A stretch of 64,000 nt of DNA from JBDHWI01 sp964590135 (GTDB taxonomy: Bacteria; Chloroflexota; Anaerolineae; J036; Brachytrichaceae), in assembly GCA_964590135.1 (NCBI GenBank), contig CAZPVX010000008.1:62001-126000 (forward strand). The letters are read 5' to 3'. A model generated the notes under the pieces. That model saw nothing but the letters and a program-made list of their open reading frames with translations. It did no database searches and was not told where the DNA came from. This document shows, in pieces, positions 37,962 to 46,371 of the stretch. The position numbers were made by a program, and so were the translations under genes. The first letter of the stretch is position 1; each line of letters begins with the position of its first letter.

Positions 37962-38708
37962 ATGTTTACTGTTTATCCAAGCATCGATCTTCGCGGCGGG
38001 CAGGTGGTGCGGCTGCGGCAGGGCGACCCCAACCAGCAAACGACCTACTCGGATAATCCGGTTTCCATTGCCAAAAAATGGGCCGGCGAGGGCGCGCAAT
38101 GGTTGCATGTGGTGAACCTGGATGGCGCGTTTGGCGATGCCGCCGGCGCAAAGGCCAACCGCCGCGTGCTGGGCGACATCAGTTGCGCGGTGAAGATGAA
38201 GATTCAGTTTGGCGGCGGCTTGCGCAGCATGGACGACGTGCAGACCGCCTTCGACTCTGGCGCAGATCGCGTGGTGCTTGGCACTGCCGCCGCCGAGAAC
38301 CCCGAGCTTGTGGCGGATGTGCTGGCGCGTTACGGCGCTGAGCGGCTGGCGGTCGGTCTCGATTCACGCGATGGCATCATTGTCACGCGCGGTTGGAAGC
38401 AAGGCACGCAGATGCCGGCCTCCGAGCTCGGCACCTTGATGCACGAGATGGGCGTGATCCACGCGCTCTATACCGAAGTGGCGCGCGACGGCATGATGAT
38501 CGGCGCAGCCGCTGAAATGACGGCGGCGCTCGCACAGCTGACGGGCTTGAGCGTGATCGCATCCGGCGGCGTGCGCAACACCGACGACATCAAGGAATTG
38601 CTGCTCTATGAGCCGCGCGGCGTCGCCGGCGTCATCGTGGGGCGCGCGCTCTACGAAGGCACGCTCAACCTTAAAGAGGCGATTCAGGCGGCCCATCATG
38701 ATGAGTGA
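37962..38708 (+). CDS. hisA: ProFAR isomerase (HisA)
   Basis: A 248-residue TIM barrel. The N-terminal catalytic Asp is in SIDLRGGQVVRL and the second half has VGLDSRDGIIVTRGW. Phosphate-binding loops read QFGGGLRS and IASGGVRN. It isomerises ProFAR to PRFAR. There is a GTG-free clear ATG, but no Shine-Dalgarno since heptads precede it. Confidence 0.95.
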   Translation: MFTVYPSIDLRGGQVVRLRQGDPNQQTTYSDNPVSIAKKWAGEGAQWLHVVNLDGAFGDAAGAKANRRVLGDISCAVKMKIQFGGGLRSMDDVQTAFDSGADRVVLGTAAAENPELVADVLARYGAERLAVGLDSRDGIIVTRGWKQGTQMPASELGTLMHEMGVIHALYTEVARDGMMIGAAAEMTAALAQLTGLSVIASGGVRNTDDIKELLLYEPRGVAGVIVGRALYEGTLNLKEAIQAAHHDE

Positions 38709-38741
38709 TTCGCCCAGCATCCGGCGTCAGGCCTCACCAGC

Positions 38742-39494
38742 ATGTTAGCCAAGCGCATCATCCCCTGCTTCGACGTGGCAAATGGCCGCGTGGTAAAGGG
38801 CGTGAATTTCATCAACCTGAAGGACGCCGGCGACCCGGTCGAACAGGCGGCGATCTACAACGGCGAGCGCGCCGATGAACTCGTTTTCCTCGACATCATG
38901 GCCAGCCACGAAGGGCGCAGCACCACGCTGGACATGGCGCGGCGCGTGGCCGATGAGGTGTTCATCCCCTTCACGATCGGCGGCGGCGTGCGCGCTGCCG
39001 ATGACTTTCGCACGCTGCTGCTGGCCGGCGCAGACAAGTGCGCCATCAACAGCGCCGCCGTGCGCAATCCCAACCTGATCAACGAGGCTGCATGGCGCTT
39101 CGGCGCGCAATGCGTGGTCGTCGCCATCGATGCGCGGCGCGATGGCGAAGGTTGGAAGGTGTATCTGAATGGTGGGCGCGTGCCAACGGAAATCGATGCC
39201 GTTGCGTGGGCCATCGAAGCCGAACAGCGCGGCGCCGGCGAGATCCTGCTGACGAGCATGGACACCGACGGCACGCAGGCGGGCTATGATCTGCCGATGC
39301 TGCACGCCATCAGCGGCGCGGTGAAGATCCCGGTGATCGCATCGGGCGGCGCCGGCAGACTGGAGCATTTTTATGAGGCGGTGGATGCTGGCGCAAGCGC
39401 GGTGCTGGCGGCGTCAATCTTTCACTACAGAACCTTCAGCGTGGCCGAAGTGAAGCGCTATCTGGCAAGCCGAGGCGTGCCGGTTCGGCTATAA
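38742..39494 (+). CDS. hisF: Imidazole glycerol phosphate synthase subunit HisF
   Basis: A 250-residue TIM barrel with MLAKRIIPCFDVANGRVVKG (catalytic Asp11) and the second Asp in VVVAIDARRDG. Phosphate loops are TIGGGVRAADD and IASGGAGRLEHF. With HisH it forms imidazole glycerol phosphate and AICAR. It is adjacent to hisA and hisIE in normal order. Confidence 0.96.
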   Translation: MLAKRIIPCFDVANGRVVKGVNFINLKDAGDPVEQAAIYNGERADELVFLDIMASHEGRSTTLDMARRVADEVFIPFTIGGGVRAADDFRTLLLAGADKCAINSAAVRNPNLINEAAWRFGAQCVVVAIDARRDGEGWKVYLNGGRVPTEIDAVAWAIEAEQRGAGEILLTSMDTDGTQAGYDLPMLHAISGAVKIPVIASGGAGRLEHFYEAVDAGASAVLAASIFHYRTFSVAEVKRYLASRGVPVRL

Positions 39495-39509
39495 CACACA
39501 GGAAGCAAC

Positions 39510-40130
39510 GTGGATTTGAAATTCGATGAGCGCGGGTTGATCCCTGCGATCGTGCAGGATGCCATCAATGGTCGCGTGCTGATGATGGCATGGATGAATG
39601 CAGAATCACTGAAATTGACCCTGGAGAGTGGCGAGGCATGGTTCTGGTCGCGCAGCCGCAGCGAGTTGTGGCGCAAAGGCGCCACCAGCGGCAACGTGCT
39701 GCGCGTGCGCGAATTGCGCGCTGACTGCGATGGCGACACGCTGCTCGTCCGCGCTGAGCCGGCGGGGCCGGCGTGCCACACCGGCAAAGAGAGCTGCTTC
39801 TTCACGTCGCTCACAGCCGCATCACAAGAAGAGACGCCGCGCGCCGGCTTCCTCGATGAACTCGAAGGCATCGTTGCCGCGCGCCGCGCTGCCCAGCCAG
39901 AGAGCAGCTATACCGCGCGGCTGTTTGCAAAGGGCCGCCTCAAGATCGCGCAAAAAGTGGGCGAAGAGGGGCTGGAATCGGCGCTGGCCGGCGTGGCGCA
40001 GGACGACGACCGCTTGATCGACGAGAGCGCTGACCTGCTCTTTCATCTGCTCGTGCTGCTGAACGAGCGCGGCATTTCACTCAGCGCCGTGCTGGGGCGA
40101 TTGGATGCGCGGCATCGCCGGTCGTTATAA
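39510..40130 (+). CDS. hisI: Bifunctional phosphoribosyl-AMP cyclohydrolase / phosphoribosyl-ATP pyrophosphatase
   Basis: A 206-residue HisIE fusion starting at GTG 39510, with GGAAG 4 nt upstream. The cyclohydrolase half (about 1-110) has RSRSELWRKGATSGN, the metal-binding RADCDGD and PACHTGKESCFF. The pyrophosphatase half (about 117-206) has SYTARLFAKGRLKIAQKVGEEG and the MazG-like ESADLLFHLLVLL. It performs steps 2 and 3 of histidine synthesis. Confidence 0.93.
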   Translation: MDLKFDERGLIPAIVQDAINGRVLMMAWMNAESLKLTLESGEAWFWSRSRSELWRKGATSGNVLRVRELRADCDGDTLLVRAEPAGPACHTGKESCFFTSLTAASQEETPRAGFLDELEGIVAARRAAQPESSYTARLFAKGRLKIAQKVGEEGLESALAGVAQDDDRLIDESADLLFHLLVLLNERGISLSAVLGRLDARHRRSL

Positions 40131-40132
40131 TC
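40102..40132 (+). promoter_or_regulatory. Possible sucD promoter
   Basis: A perfect TATAAT at 40127-40132 follows a TTGGAT at 40102-40107 with a 19-nt spacer, slightly long for sigma-70. It overlaps the end of hisIE and lies about 45 nt before sucD, so sucD may be transcribed separately from the his operon. Confidence 0.45.
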
Positions 40133-40176
40133 TCCAAGTTCTATCGCAAATTCACCACACAGAAAAGGTTCAACCC

Positions 40177-41040
40177 ATGTCCATTCTTGCAGACAAGCAC
40201 ACACGCCTGATCGTTCAAGGCATCACCGGTCGCGAAGGCGACTTTCATGCGCGCCAGATGCACGCCTATTCACCCATCCTCGTCGGCGGCGTGACACCGG
40301 GCAAAGGTGGCATGCAAACCGACTATGGCGTGCCGGTGTTCGACACCGTCGGCCAGGCTGTGCGCGAAGTGGGCGCAAATGCCAGCGTGATCTATGTGCC
40401 GGCCAAGTTCGCACCCGATGCGATCATGGAAGCCGCAGACGCCGGCGTCAAACTCGTCGTGTGCATCACCGAGGGCATCCCAGTTGTGGACATGATCAAG
40501 GTGCGTGCATACATCGACACCAAACCCGGCGTCACGCTGCTCGGCCCGAACTGCCCTGGTTTGCTGACGCCCGGCGAGGCGAAAATCGGCATCATCCCCG
40601 CGAACATCGCGACGATCGGCAACGTCGGCGTGGTGTCTCGCAGCGGCACGCTGACCTACGAGGCCGTGAACGCGCTCACACTGGCCGGCATGGGACAAAG
40701 CACCATCGTTGGCATCGGCGGCGACCCAGTGCGCGGTCTGAACTTCCTCGACACGATCAAACTGTTCAACGACGATCCACAGACTGAGAAGATCGTGATG
40801 ATCGGTGAGATCGGCGGGAGCGACGAGGAAATCGCCGCTGAGTGGATCCACCAGAACGTAAAGAAGCCGATGGCCGGCTTCATCGCAGGTCGCTCAGCGC
40901 CGGCTGGCAAGCGCATGGGGCACGCCGGCGCAATCATCGAGGGCAACGCCGGCACTGCCGACAGCAAGATCAAGGCGATGTCTGCCGCCGGCATCAAGAT
41001 GGCCGACCTGCCGACAGATATTCCAGATCTACTGAAGTAA
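40177..41040 (+). CDS. sucD: Succinyl-CoA synthetase subunit alpha
   Basis: A 287-residue CoA-binding subunit from ATG 40177. It contains the CoA-fold QGITGREGDFHARQM and the phospho-His region GRSAPAGKRMGHAGAIIEG, with the active-site His in that segment. It is the partner of sucC at 29404; the two are separated by the complete his gene group. A hairpin at 41051-41071 follows the stop. Confidence 0.95.
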   Translation: MSILADKHTRLIVQGITGREGDFHARQMHAYSPILVGGVTPGKGGMQTDYGVPVFDTVGQAVREVGANASVIYVPAKFAPDAIMEAADAGVKLVVCITEGIPVVDMIKVRAYIDTKPGVTLLGPNCPGLLTPGEAKIGIIPANIATIGNVGVVSRSGTLTYEAVNALTLAGMGQSTIVGIGGDPVRGLNFLDTIKLFNDDPQTEKIVMIGEIGGSDEEIAAEWIHQNVKKPMAGFIAGRSAPAGKRMGHAGAIIEGNAGTADSKIKAMSAAGIKMADLPTDIPDLLK

Positions 41041-41050
41041 GTCATCGTGG

Positions 41051-41071
41051 GGGCGCAGCAATGCTGCGCCC
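41051..41071 (+). terminator. GC hairpin after sucD
   Basis: GGGCGCAG (41051-41058) pairs perfectly with 41064-41071 around a 5-nt loop. There is no U-tract, so it may be a weak terminator or an mRNA-stabilising stem. It lies 10 nt after the sucD stop and 9 nt before the rnhA start. Confidence 0.45.
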
Positions 41072-41079
41072 TTGCCATC

Positions 41080-41685
41080 ATGGCCGGCAAGTTCTACATC
41101 GTCTGGAAGGGTCGCACGCCAGGCATCTACACGACTTGGAACGAGGCGTCGGCGCAGGTGCATGGATTCGCCGGCGCGCAATTCATCGCTGTAGAGAACC
41201 GCGCTGCAGCTGAAGCGGCTTACACCGCCGGCCATGCCACCTTCCACCAAAACAGGGCTGCCTTCAAACCCATCCCAGAGTCGGCCAAGCTGGCGTATGC
41301 CGTGGATGCCTCGCTGCCGGCAGAGACCGGGCTGCTCGAATATCGTTGCGTGAAGATCGGCACGCGCCGCGAGATATTTCGGCAGGGACCATTCGCCGGC
41401 GGCACCAACAACATAGGCGAATTTCTCGGCATCGTGCATGCTCTGGCGCTGTTCAAACGAAAACGCATCTCAGCTCCGCTCTACTCCGACTCACGCACGG
41501 CGATGGCGTGGGTGCGTGAGAAACACGCCAAAACTGGGTTGGCGCGCACCACAGAGAATTCCCCGCTGTTCGATCTGATCGCGCGCGCCGAGACGTGGCT
41601 GCACGAGAACACCTACACTACAAAAGTGTTGAAGTGGGACACTGAAGCGTGGGGCGAGAACCCGGCGGATTTTGGAAGGAAGTAA
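41080..41685 (+). CDS. rnhA: Ribonuclease H1 with viroplasmin (caulimovirus VI-like) N-terminal domain
   Basis: A 201-residue protein from ATG 41080. The N-terminus KFYIVWKGRTPGIYTTWNE is the RNA:DNA hybrid-binding domain. The RNase H catalytic acids are visible: Asp in YAVDAS, Glu in NNIGEFLGI, Asp in YSDSRTA and a final Asp in the C-terminal ENPADFG. It removes RNA from RNA:DNA hybrids. It ends 5 nt before the next start. Confidence 0.93.
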   Translation: MAGKFYIVWKGRTPGIYTTWNEASAQVHGFAGAQFIAVENRAAAEAAYTAGHATFHQNRAAFKPIPESAKLAYAVDASLPAETGLLEYRCVKIGTRREIFRQGPFAGGTNNIGEFLGIVHALALFKRKRISAPLYSDSRTAMAWVREKHAKTGLARTTENSPLFDLIARAETWLHENTYTTKVLKWDTEAWGENPADFGRK

Positions 41686-41690
41686 CGATC

Positions 41691-42962
41691 ATGCTGAACC
41701 TCGATGCCATCCGCAGCGAATTTCCCGCGTTGAAACGCACCCACAACGGCAGACCGCTGGTCTATTTCGACGCGCCCGGCGGCACGCAGACCACACGCCG
41801 TTGCATTGAGCGCATCGTCGATTACCTCACCTGCTGCAACGCCAACACGCACGGCGCGTTCATCACTGCTGAGGAGAGCGACGCAATCATCGAGCAGGCG
41901 CACGAGGCCGGCGCCGATTTCCTCAACGCCGGCAGCAAAGACGAGATCATCTTCGGGCAGAACATGACCAGCCTGACCTTCGCCATGAGCCGCAGCATCG
42001 GTCAGACGCTGCGCGCCGGCGACGAGATCATCCTCACCACGCTCGACCACGATGCGAACTACTCGCCGTGGCATCTGATGGCGCAGGAACGCGGCGTGAA
42101 GATCAACGTGGTGGACATCAACCCCGATGACTGCACGCTCAACCTCGACGACTTTGAGCGCTACCTGAATGCGCGCACAAAGCTGGTCGCGGTCGGCCTG
42201 GTCAGCAACGCCGTCGGCACGCTCAACCCCGTGAAACAGGTCATCGGCATGGCGCACGCCGCCGGCGCATGGACATTCATCGACGCGGTCGCCGGCGCGC
42301 CACATGTGCCGATCGACGTGCAGAGCCTCGATGCTGATTTCCTGGCCTGTTCGCCCTACAAATTCTGGGGCGCGCATCAAGGCATGCTGTATGGCAAATA
42401 CGATTTGCTGGAAAGGTTGCCAGCCTACAAGGTGCGGCCGGCGGACAGCAAGCCACCGCACAAATTCCAGACCGGCACGCAGAGCTTCGAAAATCAAAAC
42501 GGGCTGATTGGCGTGATGGAGTATCTGGAGTGGTTGTCCTCCGCCTCCGGCTCTTCCTCCGTGGACGGAAGAGAGGCCAGGCACGAGGGCATGCGCTCGC
42601 CTCGCGCCGGCGCCATTCACCACGCCATGCAGCTCTCGCGCGAATACGAGCAGGAACTGATCGCCTATCTGATCGAGAACGTCCTCCAGATCAACGGCGT
42701 GCGCTTCTTCGGCATCCGTGATGCGCATCGCCTCAGCGAACGCGTGCCAACCATCGCCATACGCTACAAAGACGAGCACCCGCATGACACCGCAACGCGC
42801 CTGGGCAAGCAGGGCATCTGCGTCTGGGACGGCAACTATTACGCCATCAACCTGAGCGAGCGGCTGGGCGTCGAGCCGACTGGCGGCATGGTGCGCATCG
42901 GCTTCTCGCACTACAACACACGCGAAGAGGTGGATCGGTTTTTGAACGCACTGGAAGCGTGA
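41691..42962 (+). CDS. Class V aminotransferase / cysteine desulfurase-like protein
   Basis: A 423-residue PLP enzyme from ATG 41691, with a GGAAGGAAG Shine-Dalgarno inside the rnhA end. The PLP-lysine motif is ACSPYKFWGAHQG. Other conserved points are YFDAPGGTQTT, TTLDHDANYSPW and DAVAGAPHVPIDV. It matches the cysteine-desulfurase-like (TIGR01976-type) subfamily. A mobile-loop Cys is not obvious, so desulfurase activity is uncertain. Residues about 280-305 form a Ser-rich insertion. Confidence 0.85.
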   Translation: MLNLDAIRSEFPALKRTHNGRPLVYFDAPGGTQTTRRCIERIVDYLTCCNANTHGAFITAEESDAIIEQAHEAGADFLNAGSKDEIIFGQNMTSLTFAMSRSIGQTLRAGDEIILTTLDHDANYSPWHLMAQERGVKINVVDINPDDCTLNLDDFERYLNARTKLVAVGLVSNAVGTLNPVKQVIGMAHAAGAWTFIDAVAGAPHVPIDVQSLDADFLACSPYKFWGAHQGMLYGKYDLLERLPAYKVRPADSKPPHKFQTGTQSFENQNGLIGVMEYLEWLSSASGSSSVDGREARHEGMRSPRAGAIHHAMQLSREYEQELIAYLIENVLQINGVRFFGIRDAHRLSERVPTIAIRYKDEHPHDTATRLGKQGICVWDGNYYAINLSERLGVEPTGGMVRIGFSHYNTREEVDRFLNALEA

Positions 42963-43001
42963 CAGCACGCAGAGGTGATGGAAGGGTGATGGAGTGACTT
43001 G

Positions 43002-45737
43002 GTGAATGCGTTTTTCCACAAGATGCGAAGCCTTGTCGCCGGCTTGTCGCTTCATCTTGTCCTCCTCACGCTGTTTGTCATCGCCGGCGCCTGGAAGCTC
43101 ACGCTCGGCGACCGCATCATCGCGCGCGGCGACCTGCTGCTGTATTTCTATCCACTGCGCGACTACGCCTCACAGGCCATCCGCGCGGGCCGGCTGCCGC
43201 TGTGGAACCCCTACACGTTCATGGGGTCGCCATTCCTGGCAAACTCGCAAGCCGGCTTTTTCTACCCGCTCAACATCGCGATGGCATGGTTGCCGGTGGA
43301 GCGCGCCGCAGCGTGGAGCATCGCGCTGCATCTGCTGATCGCAGCGCTCGGCGCATTCGCGCTTGCGCGGAATGGCTTTGCGATGAGCCGGCTCGCGTCC
43401 TTCGCCACGGCCATCGCTTTTGGATTGGGCGGCTACCTCGGCGCGCAAGCTGAACACCTCAATCAGTTGCAGGTGCTGGCGTGGCTGCCGCTGCTCTTGC
43501 TGATGGCACTTCGCATTGCAGCCAGCGCGCGCCGTGCATGGCGCGCATCGCTATCGAACGCGCTCGCCTTCGCCGGCATCATCACGCTCATGATCGCCGC
43601 CGGCCACACACAATCGCTCTACATCTCGCTTGTCGCCGCCGGCGTCGTCTTCCTCGCACAGCTTTTCCTTCAACCGCAGACAAGCGCGAATGAACGCAGA
43701 TGGAGCGCAAGAAACCTTCTTGCCTGGCTGCGATCAACCGGGATATTGGCATTTGCGGTGCTGCTGGCGGTGGCAGTGTGCGCTGCACAGTTGCTGCCCA
43801 CACTGGAACTCTCGCGCGAGAGCGCGCGCGCTGGCGGGCTACCCTTCGGCGAGGCGGCGTCCTTCTCGTGGCGTCCGTGGGTCATCGCCCGCGCCCTCAT
43901 GCCGGCCTACGGCGATCCGCTCTTCCCAGAATACATCGCCCATCTCGGCATGGCAGGCCTGGCGCTTGCCTTGCTGGGTTTGTCAGAGGTTGGGGCACGG
44001 CGATCTGGGATCGCGCGCCAAAACCCGCAATCTTCAAGCCCCGCCCTGATCCCGGCTCTGCTCGTCATTGTCGGCTTCATCCTCGCGCTCGGCATGGTGA
44101 CGCCGGTCTTCAGTCTGCTGTATCGCCTTCTACCCGGCTTCAACCTCTTTCGCGCGCAGGCGCGATGGCTGGCCATGTTTGCGGTGGGCGCGGCATTGCT
44201 GATTGGCTTTGGCGTGCAGCGGTTGCAAAGCGGCCTGAGCGAGAAACAAGCGCGCATGTGGGTGATTGCATGGCTCGTGCTGATGGGGCTATGGTTGATC
44301 GGACTGGTCGCCGGCGCGCGCATCTCGCTCGATCCTGAATACCGCAGCCTGCCGGCGCGCAGCGTGCTGATGGGATGGGCTGCGACAGCAGGGATCGTCA
44401 CCGCGCTGATCCTCGGCAACTGGCTGGGGGTCAGATTCGCCGGCGCGCAATCAGCCAATCATCAACAGCGCATCGCAGTGCTGTTCACCGTCGCGCTCGC
44501 CGGCGAGATGCTGCTCGCCGCGCAGTTCCAGCCCTATTCCCGCGCCGCAGATCGGCAGGCGTTCACCTCGCTGCGCCCCAGCGTGGCGCACATGTTGAGC
44601 GAGCCGGCGATGATCGAAGCGCGCATCCTCGCGCTCAGTTCACTCTTCTTCGACCCGGGTGACAAAGCCGAGCAGGAGCTGATTTACGGCCTGCAACTCA
44701 GCGCCGATGAAGTCTATGATCGCATCATCGCATCCAAGCACAAAGAGGTATTTTCGCCCAACCTGCCGCTCTATTACCGGTTGCCGAGCGTGGACGGCTA
44801 CGATGGCGGGCTGCTGCCGACGCGCCGCTACGCCGAATTCGTGAAGCAATTTGCACAGACGCCCGCCGGCGGGGTGGACGGCCGGCTGCGCGAATTTCTG
44901 CGCGGCGTGCCAGATGACATATGGCTCGATCAGATGGCCGTGCGCTACCTCATCGCCGACAAGACGCAGGACGTGTTCATCGATGGCGTGTATTACGATC
45001 TGCTTTTCAGCCGGCCCATCACGCAGGCCGTCACCATCTCGCTCACACCGTACGCCTCCACTGCGATTGGGCTAGTGTTACGCGCGGAAAGGGCAAACGC
45101 CGGCGATGTGATCGGCAATGCGCAGGTCACATTCGATGATGACAGCGAGCAATCCTTTGAGATTCGCGCCACAGAACCAGTGTCGCCGGCGTTCAATGTG
45201 TTGCTCTTGTGGGATGGCCGCAAGACGCCAGTTGCATTGACCTTGAAAGGTCTCAGAAACTTGCCAGGCCTGCAGTTGGCCGGCCTCACCAGCATCGACG
45301 CCACCGACAAGAGCTTCCTCTCGCAATTCGTATGGGGCAGCGACGCGCTGCGCCTTTCGCACAGTGGCGATGTGAAGATTTACGAGCGGTTGAAGGCGGC
45401 GCCGCGCGCAGTGTTCAGCGCTGGTGACGCATCGATCACAGAATCGACGCCGGAGCGCGTGACGGTACAGGTGAACGCGCGAACCAATGGCAGGCTCACA
45501 CTGCGTGACACGTGCTATCCAGGCTGGGTGGCGCTGGTGGATGGCGCGCCGGCGAGCATCGAATGCGTGGATGCGATGTTCCGCGCGGTGCAAACGCCGG
45601 CGGGTGAGCACACTGTCGTGTTCAGCTATGCGCCACAATCGGTGCGGATCGGGCTGGCGATCAGCGCTGCCGGCGTCGCGCTGTTCATCGCGATGTTGTT
45701 GTTTGCGGCAACACGATTTGCGAAGACAAAAAGCTGA
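43002..45737 (+). CDS. YfhO-like integral membrane protein
   Basis: About 911 residues from GTG 43002 (GGAG 7 nt upstream; TTG 42999 is an alternative). About 12 transmembrane helices (roughly 10-510) contain WNPYTFMGSPFLANSQAGFFYPLN, the signature of bacterial YfhO-type membrane proteins. Large extracellular soluble segments (about 520-880) and a last C-terminal helix follow. YfhO in Gram-positives helps glycosylate lipoteichoic acid. Here it is a putative GT-C-like glycosyl transfer protein. A loop near residues 333-347 is encoded by six candidate heptads. Confidence 0.75.
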   Translation: MNAFFHKMRSLVAGLSLHLVLLTLFVIAGAWKLTLGDRIIARGDLLLYFYPLRDYASQAIRAGRLPLWNPYTFMGSPFLANSQAGFFYPLNIAMAWLPVERAAAWSIALHLLIAALGAFALARNGFAMSRLASFATAIAFGLGGYLGAQAEHLNQLQVLAWLPLLLLMALRIAASARRAWRASLSNALAFAGIITLMIAAGHTQSLYISLVAAGVVFLAQLFLQPQTSANERRWSARNLLAWLRSTGILAFAVLLAVAVCAAQLLPTLELSRESARAGGLPFGEAASFSWRPWVIARALMPAYGDPLFPEYIAHLGMAGLALALLGLSEVGARRSGIARQNPQSSSPALIPALLVIVGFILALGMVTPVFSLLYRLLPGFNLFRAQARWLAMFAVGAALLIGFGVQRLQSGLSEKQARMWVIAWLVLMGLWLIGLVAGARISLDPEYRSLPARSVLMGWAATAGIVTALILGNWLGVRFAGAQSANHQQRIAVLFTVALAGEMLLAAQFQPYSRAADRQAFTSLRPSVAHMLSEPAMIEARILALSSLFFDPGDKAEQELIYGLQLSADEVYDRIIASKHKEVFSPNLPLYYRLPSVDGYDGGLLPTRRYAEFVKQFAQTPAGGVDGRLREFLRGVPDDIWLDQMAVRYLIADKTQDVFIDGVYYDLLFSRPITQAVTISLTPYASTAIGLVLRAERANAGDVIGNAQVTFDDDSEQSFEIRATEPVSPAFNVLLLWDGRKTPVALTLKGLRNLPGLQLAGLTSIDATDKSFLSQFVWGSDALRLSHSGDVKIYERLKAAPRAVFSAGDASITESTPERVTVQVNARTNGRLTLRDTCYPGWVALVDGAPASIECVDAMFRAVQTPAGEHTVVFSYAPQSVRIGLAISAAGVALFIAMLLFAATRFAKTKS

Positions 45738-45786
45738 CGCTAGTTGCGGCTTACTCGCCAGCGCCTCTCAACGACGCGCGGCAAAG

Positions 45787-46350
45787 CTAGACTCGCAGCA
45801 CGCCACGAAATGCCCGCGCGCTGTAATACGACTGCGCGCCGTTGTGATACAAGAAGATGTGATCGTAGCGTCGGTCGCAAAAGAGCGCGCCGCCGAGCTT
45901 GCGAATCGCCGGCGGCGTTTGCACCCAGCTTGACGTCTTCAGATCGAACTTGCCCAGCTTCTGCAAATCACGATATTCGGCTTCGGTGAGCAGCGCAATG
46001 CCCATCGCTGCCGCCATATCGACGGCGTTGTTCGCCGGCCGCGCCACCTTTCTCGATTCCCACGCCTCGCGGTCATAGCAAAGGCTTCGACGTCCACTGG
46101 GGCTTTCTGCCGAACAATCTACGAGGAGAAATTCGCCGGCTCGCTTGTCAAAGCCGATGACATCTGGTTCGCCGCCGGTGCGCTCCATCTCGTTGAGCGA
46201 CCACAGCTTCTCGGGCTGCGCCACCAGCTTTTGCCGGACGGCAGCCCAATCCAGCCCTTTATGCCGGCTCATGTGCCTTTCAAAACGGGCTTGCAATGTG
46301 TCGAGCAACACGTCGCGTTGCGCCGGCGTCAGCACCCGTTCGCCTTTCAT
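45787..46350 (-). CDS. DUF4256 family protein
   Basis: A 187-residue protein from ATG 46350 with AGGGTGG 7 nt upstream; a TTG at 46368 is less likely. It matches the conserved DUF4256 pattern: RFERHMSRHKGLDWAAV, LWSLNEMERTGGEPDVIG, CSAESPSGRRSLCYDREA and the C-terminal FCDRRYDHIFLYHNGAQSYY. The function is unknown. It is last in the minus-strand group behind the peptide ABC transporter permease, 21 nt away, so it is probably co-transcribed. Confidence 0.85.
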   Translation of the reverse strand: MKGERVLTPAQRDVLLDTLQARFERHMSRHKGLDWAAVRQKLVAQPEKLWSLNEMERTGGEPDVIGFDKRAGEFLLVDCSAESPSGRRSLCYDREAWESRKVARPANNAVDMAAAMGIALLTEAEYRDLQKLGKFDLKTSSWVQTPPAIRKLGGALFCDRRYDHIFLYHNGAQSYYSARAFRGVLRV

Positions 46351-46371
46351 GCTTGTGCCACCCTGCAAAGC

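Noticed and set aside
42530..42610. Ser-rich stretch in the class V aminotransferase as another filler insertion
   Set aside because: The DNA is CT-rich but shows no steady 7- or 8-nt register, and related enzymes vary in length here.
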